NCBI GenBank assembly: GCA_036490475.1
Contig: DASXDT010000002.1
Span: 186,001 to 250,000 of the forward strand
Reading direction: 5' to 3'
Source of the DNA: Candidatus Tumulicola sp.
GTDB taxonomy: Bacteria; Vulcanimicrobiota; Vulcanimicrobiia; Vulcanimicrobiales; Vulcanimicrobiaceae
DNA: 64,000 bases
This document shows positions 38,879-47,015 of the stretch, one piece after another (the first letter of the stretch is position 1; each line of letters begins with the position of its first letter). The position numbers and the translations under genes are program-made. Under the pieces are notes generated by a model, which searched no databases, had not been told where the DNA came from, and saw nothing but the letters and a program-made list of their open reading frames with translations.

Positions 38879-39759
38879 AGCAGCGGGCGCAACATGCCGC
38901 CGCTGCGTTTCAGCAGTTCCGCAGCGGCGACGGGATCGACGCCCCGGCGTTCGCAAACGATCGCGATCTTCACGCGTCCATCGCTACGGTCGAGCGCCCC
39001 GATCGCTCGTTCGCGGTCGACCTCGGCGATCGATTCCACCAATCGGATCGCGCGCTCGCGCAACTTGCGATTAGCAACGACGACGTCGACCATTTTATTG
39101 CCGAAGACTTTACCGAGCCGCACCATGATGGCGGTCGAGAGTGTGTTCAGCACGATCTTCTGCGACGTTCCAGCTTTTAAGCGCGTCGACCCGGTCAACG
39201 CCTCGGGACCGGTTGCAAGTTCGATCGTCTCGTTCGCGACGTCGGCCAACGGACTGCCTGCAGCGTTAACGATGGCAACGGTATACGCGCCGGCCGCCGT
39301 CGCCGCCGCCACCGCACCGATCACAAACGGCGCCGTGCCGCCGGCAGATATTCCATACACGGCGTCGCCGGCGGTCACGCAATCGCCTACCACTCGTTCG
39401 CCGCCGGCTCGATCGTCTTCGGCTCCTTCGATCGCATGCGTCAGCGCGGCGGTGCCTCCGGCGATATGCGCAGCGACCAGCTCGTCACCGGCGCGAAAGG
39501 TCGGGTATAGTTCGGCTGCGTCGAGAACGCCGAGGCGGCCGCTGGTTCCGGCCCCCACATAATGCAGCCGCCCGCCTTGGCGCAACCGCTGCACGGTGCG
39601 CTCGACGACGCCGGCAATCGTTGCGGCGTGGGCCGCAACGGCGTCGGCGGCGCGCTGTTGATCGGCGACCAACAGCCGAACCAATTCGCCGGTAGAAACG
39701 ACATCGAGTCGAGCGGTTTGCGGGTGTTCGCCCTCGGTCGCCGGCAGGTCGACGCTCAA
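38875..39759 (-). CDS. murQ: N-acetylmuramic acid 6-phosphate etherase
   Basis: 294 aa SIS-domain enzyme. Typical MurQ sequence: LHYVGAGTSGRLGVLDAAE near residue 65, YGISAGGTAPFV, and TGSTRLKAGTSQKIVLN with the conserved GSTRxKAGT block. It cleaves the lactyl ether of MurNAc-6-phosphate to GlcNAc-6-phosphate and D-lactate. The upstream neighbours NagZ, the AmiE-like hydrolase and AnmK would supply MurNAc-6-P. It overlaps both neighbours (4 bp each side), so it sits mid-operon. Confidence 0.95.
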   Translation of the reverse strand: MSVDLPATEGEHPQTARLDVVSTGELVRLLVADQQRAADAVAAHAATIAGVVERTVQRLRQGGRLHYVGAGTSGRLGVLDAAELYPTFRAGDELVAAHIAGGTAALTHAIEGAEDDRAGGERVVGDCVTAGDAVYGISAGGTAPFVIGAVAAATAAGAYTVAIVNAAGSPLADVANETIELATGPEALTGSTRLKAGTSQKIVLNTLSTAIMVRLGKVFGNKMVDVVVANRKLRERAIRLVESIAEVDRERAIGALDRSDGRVKIAIVCERRGVDPVAAAELLKRSGGMLRPLL

Positions 39760-40655
39760 TCGAGCGACATTCCGGCCATACGCAATGCGCCTTCATGCGC
39801 GGAGTGCGCCGCGCGCAACGTGTGCAGTTGCGGGAGTTCGTTGCCTAATCGCGTTTCCAGTAGATACGTCAACGTGCTCGGCGTTCGTAACAAGCCGCCG
39901 TGCAACACCAGCGGCGTCTCGTCGCCGGCATCGATCGCACGGACGACCGCGCGCACCAGGTCGAACAAATCGCGTGCAGCCGCCTGTACGATCGTTAATG
40001 CACTGCGCTCGCCGTCATCGGCGCACCGCAGAATCGCGGGAGCGACGCCGGCGATCGCGGAGACCGGAGACGCATCGCCGTACGCAAACGCAAGAAGTCC
40101 ATCTCGGTCGCTCGCGCCCGTGTATTCGCGAACGGCCGCGACGGTGCGATCCGACGCCCCCCGGCCATCCAACGCGCGCAACGCTAAACGGAGACCGGCA
40201 GAACCGATCGCGTACCCGGACCCCTCATCGCCGATGGCATATCCGCCGCCTCCGCATCGCGAACTGCGGCCGGCATTTTCACCGTACGCGCTCGAACCCG
40301 TCCCTGCGATGAGCACGACTCCCCGCTCTCGCACTTCCGCGGCGTATAACGCCAGTCGCGCGTCGTCGATCACTTGAATGCGCGCGTTAGCGAAGCGATG
40401 TTGCAGCGCATCGCGCAACGCGCCCGCGATCTCGGAGCGTGCGGCGCCGGCGCAGCCGACCACGATCGAGCGCGGTTGCTCGGAGCGGAGCGCCGCGACG
40501 ATCGCGTCGCCGATGGTCGCAGCCGCCGCATCCAGTCCTACCGACGTCGGATTGGCCGCTGCAGTTTCTACTCGATTGCGCGCGTCGCCGATGCCGGCCA
40601 CCGCAATCGTACGGCTGCCGCCCGCGTCGACGCCTACGTCGACCGGCATTCGCAT
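39756..40655 (-). CDS. BadF/BadG-type ATPase, likely N-acetylglucosamine/N-acetylmuramate kinase
   Basis: 299 aa of the ASKHA fold: phosphate-1 motif VDVGVDAGGSRTIA at the start, VLIAGTGSSAYGENAGR in the centre, and YAIGDEGSGYAIGSAGLRLAL, which resembles the GlcNAc kinase (NagK) and MurNAc kinase (MurK) group. Within this operon it would phosphorylate GlcNAc freed by NagZ, or MurNAc freed by the AmiE-like hydrolase, feeding MurQ. Sequence alone does not settle which sugar. It overlaps the anmK end by 22 bp if ATG 40655 is used; a second ATG lies 6 bases in. Confidence 0.88.
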   Translation of the reverse strand: MRMPVDVGVDAGGSRTIAVAGIGDARNRVETAAANPTSVGLDAAAATIGDAIVAALRSEQPRSIVVGCAGAARSEIAGALRDALQHRFANARIQVIDDARLALYAAEVRERGVVLIAGTGSSAYGENAGRSSRCGGGGYAIGDEGSGYAIGSAGLRLALRALDGRGASDRTVAAVREYTGASDRDGLLAFAYGDASPVSAIAGVAPAILRCADDGERSALTIVQAAARDLFDLVRAVVRAIDAGDETPLVLHGGLLRTPSTLTYLLETRLGNELPQLHTLRAAHSAHEGALRMAGMSLD

Positions 40656-41779
40656 TCCATACGCGCCATCAACTCCGATAACCGGTGCGGTGCGATCGCA
40701 CCCAAGACCGTTGCCTCGCGCGCGCCGGTCGCCGCCGGGACGTTGGCCGGCCGGCCCCGCAGCGTTTCATAACCCAAAATCGCAAAGGCGATCGCTTCTT
40801 TAGCATCGCTCGACACCGCATGATCGTCGGACGTATCGACGCGGGCGTGTGGAGCGAAGCGCCGCAAGCGCGCCATCAAATCCGGATTACGCGAGCCACC
40901 GCCGCTGACGATGACGCGCGGAGCCGCGAACGCCGTTGCGGCGATTGCGTCCGCGACCGTCCGGGCGGTCAATTCGGCCAGGGTCGCGGCGCCGTCGGCA
41001 TCGGCGAGTGCCCTCAAGCGCGCGTCGTGCTTCGCCAAGAATCGTTCGGCGAAGTATTCGCGACCGGTGCTCTTGGGTGGAGGTAGCGCGAAATACGCAT
41101 CGGCCGACATCGCGGCGAGCAACTCCCGGTCGACCGTTCCTCGCGCCGCCAGCACCCCATCGCGATCCATCGTGAGTTGGCCATTCGAGCGAGAACGCAC
41201 GAAGGCATCCAGCAGAATGTTTCCCGGGCCGGTGTCGTACGCGCAGGATACCGAGCCACTGCCGCGCGCGAGCACCGTCACGTTTGCGATCCCGCCGATG
41301 TTGATCGCAACGCGATCTTCGAGCGGATGTGAAAATAACAACGCGTCGACGTAGGGCACCAGCGGAGCGCCATGACCTCCGGCGGCGCAGTCGGCACCGC
41401 GAAAATCGAAGCACACTGTAGCGCCGATGCGGTCGCGCACGACGTACGGATCGCCGATTTGCACCGTCGATGCGTTGGCGCCGTCGTGCCAAATGGTCTG
41501 GCCGTGCGACGCGACGAAGTCGATGCGGCCTTCTGCAACCTTCTCCGCAGCATCGGCCAGGGCGTCCCCGAGCCGGCGGTGCAGTGATGCCGCCGTCGAG
41601 ACGTTCGCGACGTTCGGCGGCAAGGCGTCGCGCAATTGCGCGTACAGCTCTTTTCCGAACGGCACGGTTACGAACCGCTTGAGTTCTACGGCGTAGCCCG
41701 GACCGGACGGTACTAGCTCGATCAGCGCGGCATCGATTCCGTCCAACGACGTTCCGCTCATCAATCCGATGACCCTCAC
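40634..41779 (-). CDS. anmK: Anhydro-N-acetylmuramic acid kinase
   Basis: 381 aa. It starts at GTG with RVIGLMSGTSLDGIDAAL, the AnmK family signature, followed by DFVASHGQTIWHDG, VAINIGGIANVTVL and FDTGPGN-like YDTGPGNILLDAF. The longer upstream frame is a shadow of the previous gene; the GTG overlaps that gene's stop by 4 bp (GTGA). AnmK phosphorylates and opens 1,6-anhydroMurNAc to MurNAc-6-P. Anhydro sugars come from lytic transglycosylases, usual in diderm bacteria. Confidence 0.95.
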   Translation of the reverse strand: MRVIGLMSGTSLDGIDAALIELVPSGPGYAVELKRFVTVPFGKELYAQLRDALPPNVANVSTAASLHRRLGDALADAAEKVAEGRIDFVASHGQTIWHDGANASTVQIGDPYVVRDRIGATVCFDFRGADCAAGGHGAPLVPYVDALLFSHPLEDRVAINIGGIANVTVLARGSGSVSCAYDTGPGNILLDAFVRSRSNGQLTMDRDGVLAARGTVDRELLAAMSADAYFALPPPKSTGREYFAERFLAKHDARLRALADADGAATLAELTARTVADAIAATAFAAPRVIVSGGGSRNPDLMARLRRFAPHARVDTSDDHAVSSDAKEAIAFAILGYETLRGRPANVPAATGAREATVLGAIAPHRLSELMARMECECRST

Positions 41780-42816
41780 GCGAGACCCAACGCACGCATG
41801 GCCGCCTCGAAAAATGCCGCTCGCAACGGCCGGGTATCGGAGCGACCAAAATACACGGAGTTCGTGAGGAGTACCGCGGCGACGTCGACGATCGGGTCGG
41901 CCCAGACGCACGTTCCGACGAATCCCGTATGCCCGAAGCTTTCGCGATGCATGAAACGTCCGCACGAATTATCATCCCGCGTCTTGAGGGCCCAACCCAA
42001 TCCCCGCCGCAACACCGGATCGAAAGCCTGCTCGGAGATCGCTTCGCGCGCCAACGCGGCGCTTATTCCGCGCGCTCCCCGATTGTTGCGTGGCGCTAGA
42101 TACATTTCGGCCAGCCCCGCAACGTCCGCAGCGGTTCCGAAAAGACCCGCGTGCCCTACGACGCCGCCCATTAAATGCGCTTTTTCGTCGTGCACCGTTC
42201 CTTGCACGCGGCCGCGCCACGCATCGCTCTCGGTCGCCGGTATTGCCGATCGATCTCTCAACCGCACTCCATAGCGCAACGTCTCGGAATCGAATCGCTC
42301 GCGCATCATCGTCGCTAAGTTGCGGCCCGTGGCGCGCTCTAGAATCGTCCCGAGCGCGATGAATCCTAGGTCGCTATACGTGACCCGTTCGCCCGGCGTA
42401 TCGTCGAGCTCCCGATTCAGGGCGAACCGCTCGACGTTCTCATCGAGGATCGTGCGATAGTCGGCGCCCGAGTGCATCCCCGAATTGTGCGCCAGCAACA
42501 TCCGCAGCGTAATCGTGGCGTGGCCGGTGCCCGACCATTCGGGTACGAGCCTCGTTAACGGTGTGTCGAGCGCCAGAATCGATTCGTCGACCAGCGTGAG
42601 TGCGACCGTCGCGACGAACGGCTTGGTCAAGGACGCCAGATCGAAACGCGAATCGACGCAAACGTCGCGCGCGAGTTCGTCCGCTCGGGTCGTTCCGACG
42701 GCGCGCTCGTACACGGGCCGGCCGCGATGTTCGATGCGTGCGACGGCGCCGGTATATTGCGCGGCGGTCGCGGCATCCAGCACGGCATCGACGCCGGCAA
42801 ACGCGGCGCGCGTCAC
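41776..42816 (-). CDS. Serine hydrolase of the beta-lactamase/DD-peptidase superfamily (AmiE-like candidate)
   Basis: 346 aa. Penicillin-binding active-site triad: SxxK at Ser62-Lys65 (ASLTKPF), Tyr147-Ser-Asp in TYSDLGF, and His296-Thr-Gly in FGHTGFVG. No signal peptide is seen, so it should be cytoplasmic, unlike secreted beta-lactamases. GTG 42816 overlaps the nagZ stop by 4 bp (GTGA). In Bacillus subtilis the nagZ-linked AmiE (YbbE), a member of this superfamily, removes the peptide from MurNAc after NagZ acts. The same gene pair here suggests the same MurNAc-L-Ala amidase step; class C beta-lactamase or esterase activity is the alternative. Confidence 0.85.
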   Translation of the reverse strand: MTRAAFAGVDAVLDAATAAQYTGAVARIEHRGRPVYERAVGTTRADELARDVCVDSRFDLASLTKPFVATVALTLVDESILALDTPLTRLVPEWSGTGHATITLRMLLAHNSGMHSGADYRTILDENVERFALNRELDDTPGERVTYSDLGFIALGTILERATGRNLATMMRERFDSETLRYGVRLRDRSAIPATESDAWRGRVQGTVHDEKAHLMGGVVGHAGLFGTAADVAGLAEMYLAPRNNRGARGISAALAREAISEQAFDPVLRRGLGWALKTRDDNSCGRFMHRESFGHTGFVGTCVWADPIVDVAAVLLTNSVYFGRSDTRPLRAAFFEAAMRALGLA

Positions 42817-44297
42817 CACGACAGATCGACCGGCAAACGGCCCTCCGGCAAGACGTTTGCGAAGAGCACGTCGGCGAGTCCGCCGATCGCCGCAGCGTCG
42901 TCCCCATAACACGCCACCACGTGTCGTGCGTGCGTAAAGAGCGGCACGTCGAACGGCTCGAGCGCCGATACGACGAGCGCATCCGGGTAGCGCGCGACGA
43001 TCGATCCGATGGCGTCGGCCTGGCGGTCGTACAGATGCGCGCGACGCGCGAGCACGATGGGACGGCGACCGGTACGCGCGAGCAGCGCAAACGCTCCGTC
43101 GAGCGCTCCGGGCTGCGGATCGATCGGCAACGCGACATACGCGAGTGCCGGCGCTTCCGCCGACAACGACGGACGGCGCACGTCGTCGGGAACCACGCCG
43201 TCGGCCGTCGTTCCCTCGAACGAGAGCACCGCACAAGTCAGCGGATCGGCGTGTGCCAGCCCACGCACGAGTGTAACGGCGCGGCGCGCGATTTCACGGC
43301 CGACACCAGGATGCGGCGGAAACTCGTGGACTGCTAATGCATCACTCGAGGTCGAGCGCACGCGCACGATCCGTTCGTACGCATCGCTCAGACGTTGGAG
43401 GGTCAGGCGTTCTTCTGCAACGGCCTGCACGATTGCATCGACGGCCGATTCGGCAGCGTCCCACGGCCGGCTTACGATCACTGCATCGGCACCGGCCAGC
43501 AACGCCGACACCGCCGCCTGCGACGAGTCGCCGGCGCCGGCCATCGTCAGACAATCGGTGATTGCGATACCGGTAAAGCCGAGTCCGCGCAGCACGCCGC
43601 CGGCGATCCTTTCGGACGCACTCGCGACGCGGTTTTCGTCCAGCGCTCGCACGACGACGTGCGCGAGCATGATCGCCGGCGCTTCGGCGGCGACCCGTGC
43701 GAACGGAGCGAGATCGCGCCGCTGCAGCGTCTCGGCATCCGCCTCGACCACCGGCACCGTTTCGTGCGAATCTTCGGTCGTGTCGCCGTGACCCGGAAAG
43801 TGTTTGTAGCACGGCACGATACCGCCGCGTTCCAAACCACGCGCGAAGGCGAATGCCAGCTCGCCGACGCGTGCCGGATCCGAGCCGAAAGATCGCGTGC
43901 CGATTGCCGTATTCCGCGCTTGCAACGCAAGATCGAGGACCGGTGCGAAATCCATCGTGCAGCCGGCCCGGCGCAGATCGAACGCCACTTGTTCGCCGGC
44001 TCGCACGGCAAGTTCGAGATCGCCCACCGCTCCGAGTGCCATCATCGACGGCATCGGCTCAACGCCGCGACGCAATCGGACGACGCGTCCGCCTTCTTGA
44101 TCGATCGCGATAACGGGAGGCGGCCCCGGCGCGCACCGCTCTCGAAGCCCGGCGGTCAACTGGTGCACGTCGTCGATCGACGGATCGTCGCGACCGAACA
44201 GCACGTATCCGCCAAACGACGGGACGCTCGAGCTTTCGACGATGCGATCGATTCCGGCGAAGACGACGCCGCGCGCGAGTTCCGCGATGCCGGTCAT
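42813..44297 (-). CDS. nagZ: Beta-N-acetylhexosaminidase, glycoside hydrolase family 3
   Basis: 494 aa. GH3 NagZ motifs: IAIDQEGGRVVRL, the NagZ-specific loop KHFPGHGDTTEDSHE with the catalytic His178-Asp176 pair, and nucleophile Asp248 in ITDCLTM. Lack of a signal peptide makes it cytoplasmic, as for recycling NagZ. It removes GlcNAc from GlcNAc-(anhydro)MurNAc muropeptides. The chain is longer than the ~340-aa proteobacterial NagZ and has a C-terminal alpha/beta domain as in Gram-positive forms. Its ATG overlaps the ABC ATPase stop by 4 bp (ATGA). Confidence 0.94.
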   Translation of the reverse strand: MTGIAELARGVVFAGIDRIVESSSVPSFGGYVLFGRDDPSIDDVHQLTAGLRERCAPGPPPVIAIDQEGGRVVRLRRGVEPMPSMMALGAVGDLELAVRAGEQVAFDLRRAGCTMDFAPVLDLALQARNTAIGTRSFGSDPARVGELAFAFARGLERGGIVPCYKHFPGHGDTTEDSHETVPVVEADAETLQRRDLAPFARVAAEAPAIMLAHVVVRALDENRVASASERIAGGVLRGLGFTGIAITDCLTMAGAGDSSQAAVSALLAGADAVIVSRPWDAAESAVDAIVQAVAEERLTLQRLSDAYERIVRVRSTSSDALAVHEFPPHPGVGREIARRAVTLVRGLAHADPLTCAVLSFEGTTADGVVPDDVRRPSLSAEAPALAYVALPIDPQPGALDGAFALLARTGRRPIVLARRAHLYDRQADAIGSIVARYPDALVVSALEPFDVPLFTHARHVVACYGDDAAAIGGLADVLFANVLPEGRLPVDLSW

Positions 44298-45259
44298 GAT
44301 ATCGCGGCGCCGCTCGCGCGATCGTATCGCACGACAAAACGTTCCGGTAAGTCGACCTCTACCTCGTCGCCTGGAGCGGCGGACGACTCGGACGCAACAC
44401 GCGCAGCGACGATTCCCCGCTGCGTTTGGACCGTCACGTATGCATCCGCTCCGGTGCGTTCGCGCCGTACGACACGTCCGTGTAAGGCACCGCCCGCGCC
44501 CACCACCACGCGCTCCGGACGGATACCGACGATCGGCTCGCCGTCGAGCAAATTCATCGGCCGCGATCCGATCGCGCGCGCCGCTGCGAGGCTGCGCGGC
44601 GCGTCGTACACGCGCTGCGGATCGCCCGAGTCCTCGATGCGCCCGTCGATCAGCACCGCCAGCGAATCCGCAACGGCTAACGCTTCCTCGTGATCGTGCG
44701 TCACGTAGATCAACGGTCCGGCGAAGCGCTGCCGGATACCGATGACTTCATCGCGCACCGAACGTCGCAATACCGGGTCCAAATGCGCGAGAGGTTCGTC
44801 CATCAGCAGAACGACGGGATCCGAAAGCAACGCGCGCGCCATTGAGACGCGCTGGCGTTCGCCGCCCGACAGTTCGCGCGGCTTGCGACGGCGCAGATGT
44901 CCGACGTGCAACGCTTCTGCAACGTCCGCCGTGTCGGTTTCGCTCTTTTTCGAATGCGAACCGAATCGAAGATTCGCTTCGACCGTCATGTGCGCGAACA
45001 ACGCATCTTCTTGAAAAACGACGGCGATGCGGCGACGCTGCGGCGGCACGCCTAGGAGGCTGCGTCCGTCGAGATTGATATCGCCGCTGCGAATCGACAG
45101 CAGGCCGGCGATCGCGCGTAGCAGCGTGGTCTTACCTGCTCCGGATGGTCCGACGATCGCTAAGGTGTGTCCCGACGGGACGGCGGCCGAGACGCGATCG
45201 AGCGCGGCCGGGCGGTTCGCGCCGTAACCGGCGACGACGTGGAGAATACCGAGGGACAC
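44294..45259 (-). CDS. ABC transporter ATP-binding protein, MalK/UgpC/MsmX-like with TOBE domain
   Basis: 321 aa. Walker A GPSGAGKTTLLRAIAG near residue 37, Q-loop FQEDALFAHMTVEANL, signature LSGGERQRVSMARALL, Walker B VVLLMDEPLAHLDP, switch His in VTHDHEEAL. Beyond ~230 a short TOBE-like domain (VGIRPERVVVG) marks it as a carbohydrate or polyamine importer ATPase. No permease or binding-protein gene is in the operon, so it is an orphan that may energise a permease elsewhere, as MsmX does for several sugar importers. Its GTG directly follows the stop of the 95-aa gene and its stop overlaps nagZ. Confidence 0.92.
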   Translation of the reverse strand: MSLGILHVVAGYGANRPAALDRVSAAVPSGHTLAIVGPSGAGKTTLLRAIAGLLSIRSGDINLDGRSLLGVPPQRRRIAVVFQEDALFAHMTVEANLRFGSHSKKSETDTADVAEALHVGHLRRRKPRELSGGERQRVSMARALLSDPVVLLMDEPLAHLDPVLRRSVRDEVIGIRQRFAGPLIYVTHDHEEALAVADSLAVLIDGRIEDSGDPQRVYDAPRSLAAARAIGSRPMNLLDGEPIVGIRPERVVVGAGGALHGRVVRRERTGADAYVTVQTQRGIVAARVASESSAAPGDEVEVDLPERFVVRYDRASGAAIS

Positions 45260-45547
45260 TCAGCCGACGATCGAGGCGTACTCGCGCCTGGCCGACTCGT
45301 CACCGGCATGAATGCGTTGCACGGCGTCGCGAACGGCGGTTACCGCGGCGTCATCGGCCACCTTCCCAGCCAAGACGAGACGCACGGCCATGAGTGCTAA
45401 GTCGGGCGTTCGCTCGCCAAGCAGGCGTATGCCCTCTAAGAAGGGCGCAGCCGGGCCGGAGGGCGGCAGTTTTGCCAATTGTTCGACGACCGATGCCTTC
45501 GCCGGCCGGCCGTCGAGAAGATAGCCGTCGAGCAACTCGAAATCCAT
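45260..45547 (-). CDS. Unknown 95-aa protein, first gene of the peptidoglycan-recycling operon
   Basis: 95 aa, mostly helical by composition (SVVEQLAKLPPSGPAAPFLE; ALMAVRLVLAGKVADDAAVT), no membrane segment and no cysteine. Its stop is immediately followed by the ATPase GTG, so it is in the operon. It matches no family I know. The start ATG lies only 3 bp from the divergent protease start, and no ribosome site is visible; leaderless translation or a different start is possible. Confidence 0.65.
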   Translation of the reverse strand: MDFELLDGYLLDGRPAKASVVEQLAKLPPSGPAAPFLEGIRLLGERTPDLALMAVRLVLAGKVADDAAVTAVRDAVQRIHAGDESARREYASIVG

Positions 45548-45550
45548 GCC

Positions 45551-47011
45551 ATGGGCTTCGTCGTCCGCGCTGCCGTGCTCTGCGTGCTGACTCTAGGAAT
45601 CATTGCCGCCGCTCCATCGAGCGATCTCGGCCGGTTCCTCGATCGCATGCGCTCTGCGGCCGGTCCGGTGTGGAACGCACACTTCGTCTCGGTTTCGCGT
45701 TTGAACCTCGAAGGGCAAAGCACCGTCGTCGCCAGCGAAAGCCGCGGACTGGCGTTCGTATTGCGGCGGTGCAACGGCGAACTGTGTGCCGGGTCGTATT
45801 TCGACGGCGCGCACCTCTACGCGATCAACATCAACGATAGTGCCGTCCGCAGCGGCGACCCCGAGCCGTACCTTCGATCGCTGCGATTGATCGCATCGCT
45901 CAGCTTTCTTTCGCCATCGTTCTCGTCGCAACAAAACGGCCGCATCGTGGATGGCGGGATGGCCGCCTATCGCGGGGTACGATATCGAACGTTTTACATT
46001 ACCGATACGATCGCGATACCGCTGCGGTTATACGTCGACCCGCACGACGCACTGATTCGATACGCTCGCGATCTGAACGGTGACGATACCTTCGAGTATC
46101 GCGACTACCGTCGAGCCGACGGATTCGACGTTCCCTATGAAGTGCTGCACAACGGCGTCGTGCTCGAACGCTACGACGACCGCACTGCCGTCGCGTCGGC
46201 ATTCCACGCTCCGCACGGCTTGCTGCCGCGCTTCGCCGGATCGCCCGCACCGATCAAGACCGATCCCGCACACGTCACGCCGGTCGTCGACTGCACGGTT
46301 GCGGGCGTTCCGATTCACTGCTTGATCGATACGGGCAACTCGGGGATGTCGATCAGCACCGAACTAGCGGCACGCCTCGGCGCCGACGTGTTGGGCACGT
46401 ATAACGTACGCGGGTTGGGCGAGTATGCCACCCAGGTGGTGCGAGCCGGCCCGCTACAGGTCGGAAATGCGACCTTTCCCGAGGCCTATTACGTCGTACT
46501 GAACGACATTTCGCGCTATGGCTACGACGTCGTTCTCGGGGCGGACTTCGTGGGATCCAGCGGCTTGACGATCGACGCTCACGATCACACCGTGTCGCTT
46601 GGAAAGGCGGTTCCAGCCAACTCGATCTCGATACCGTTATCGTTCGAAAATTTCGTGCCGGTCGTGAACGTACGCTTGGGCGACGTCGACGCCCGCCTAG
46701 CGGTCGACACCGGCGATGAGTCAAATATCAACTTGTCGTACGGCTTTTACACGTCGCATTCGACGCTGTTTTCGGTCACCGAACGCAAGCTCGTTAGTGG
46801 CATCGGCGGCGAGAGCGTCGAGCTCATGGGCAATATCCCGCAGGTCACGATCGGCGCGTATCAGACCGGGCGGCAAACGATCGGCACCACGCAGATGCTG
46901 CACGGCACGGCGCTCGGGCATCTAGGCGCGGCGTTCTTGCAGCAATTCACGGTGCAGTTTGATTACGACGCCGGCGAATTGCACTTGCTCCCGAATCCGC
47001 CGCCCGGCTAG
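45551..47011 (+). CDS. Secreted retropepsin-like aspartyl protease with two DTG motifs
   Basis: 486 aa. Signal peptide GFVVRAAVLCVLTLGIIAAA from ATG 45551. The first ~230 residues are beta-rich with no recognised domain. Two retropepsin-like units follow: LIDTGNSG (Asp260) with a downstream VVLGADFVG, and AVDTGDES (Asp386) with ALGHLGAAFL, both fitting the aspartyl-protease family PF13650. Two units in one chain can form a pepsin-like active site with one Asp from each. It should act in the periplasm or outside. Its start abuts the divergent 95-aa gene, and its end is 4 bp from the convergent hydrolase gene. Confidence 0.88.
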   Translation: MGFVVRAAVLCVLTLGIIAAAPSSDLGRFLDRMRSAAGPVWNAHFVSVSRLNLEGQSTVVASESRGLAFVLRRCNGELCAGSYFDGAHLYAININDSAVRSGDPEPYLRSLRLIASLSFLSPSFSSQQNGRIVDGGMAAYRGVRYRTFYITDTIAIPLRLYVDPHDALIRYARDLNGDDTFEYRDYRRADGFDVPYEVLHNGVVLERYDDRTAVASAFHAPHGLLPRFAGSPAPIKTDPAHVTPVVDCTVAGVPIHCLIDTGNSGMSISTELAARLGADVLGTYNVRGLGEYATQVVRAGPLQVGNATFPEAYYVVLNDISRYGYDVVLGADFVGSSGLTIDAHDHTVSLGKAVPANSISIPLSFENFVPVVNVRLGDVDARLAVDTGDESNINLSYGFYTSHSTLFSVTERKLVSGIGGESVELMGNIPQVTIGAYQTGRQTIGTTQMLHGTALGHLGAAFLQQFTVQFDYDAGELHLLPNPPPG

Positions 47012-47015
47012 CGAT

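Noticed and set aside
43395-44693. 432-aa plus-strand open frame over nagZ
   Set aside because: Composition is Arg/His-rich shadow; nagZ and the ATPase on the other strand carry all family motifs.
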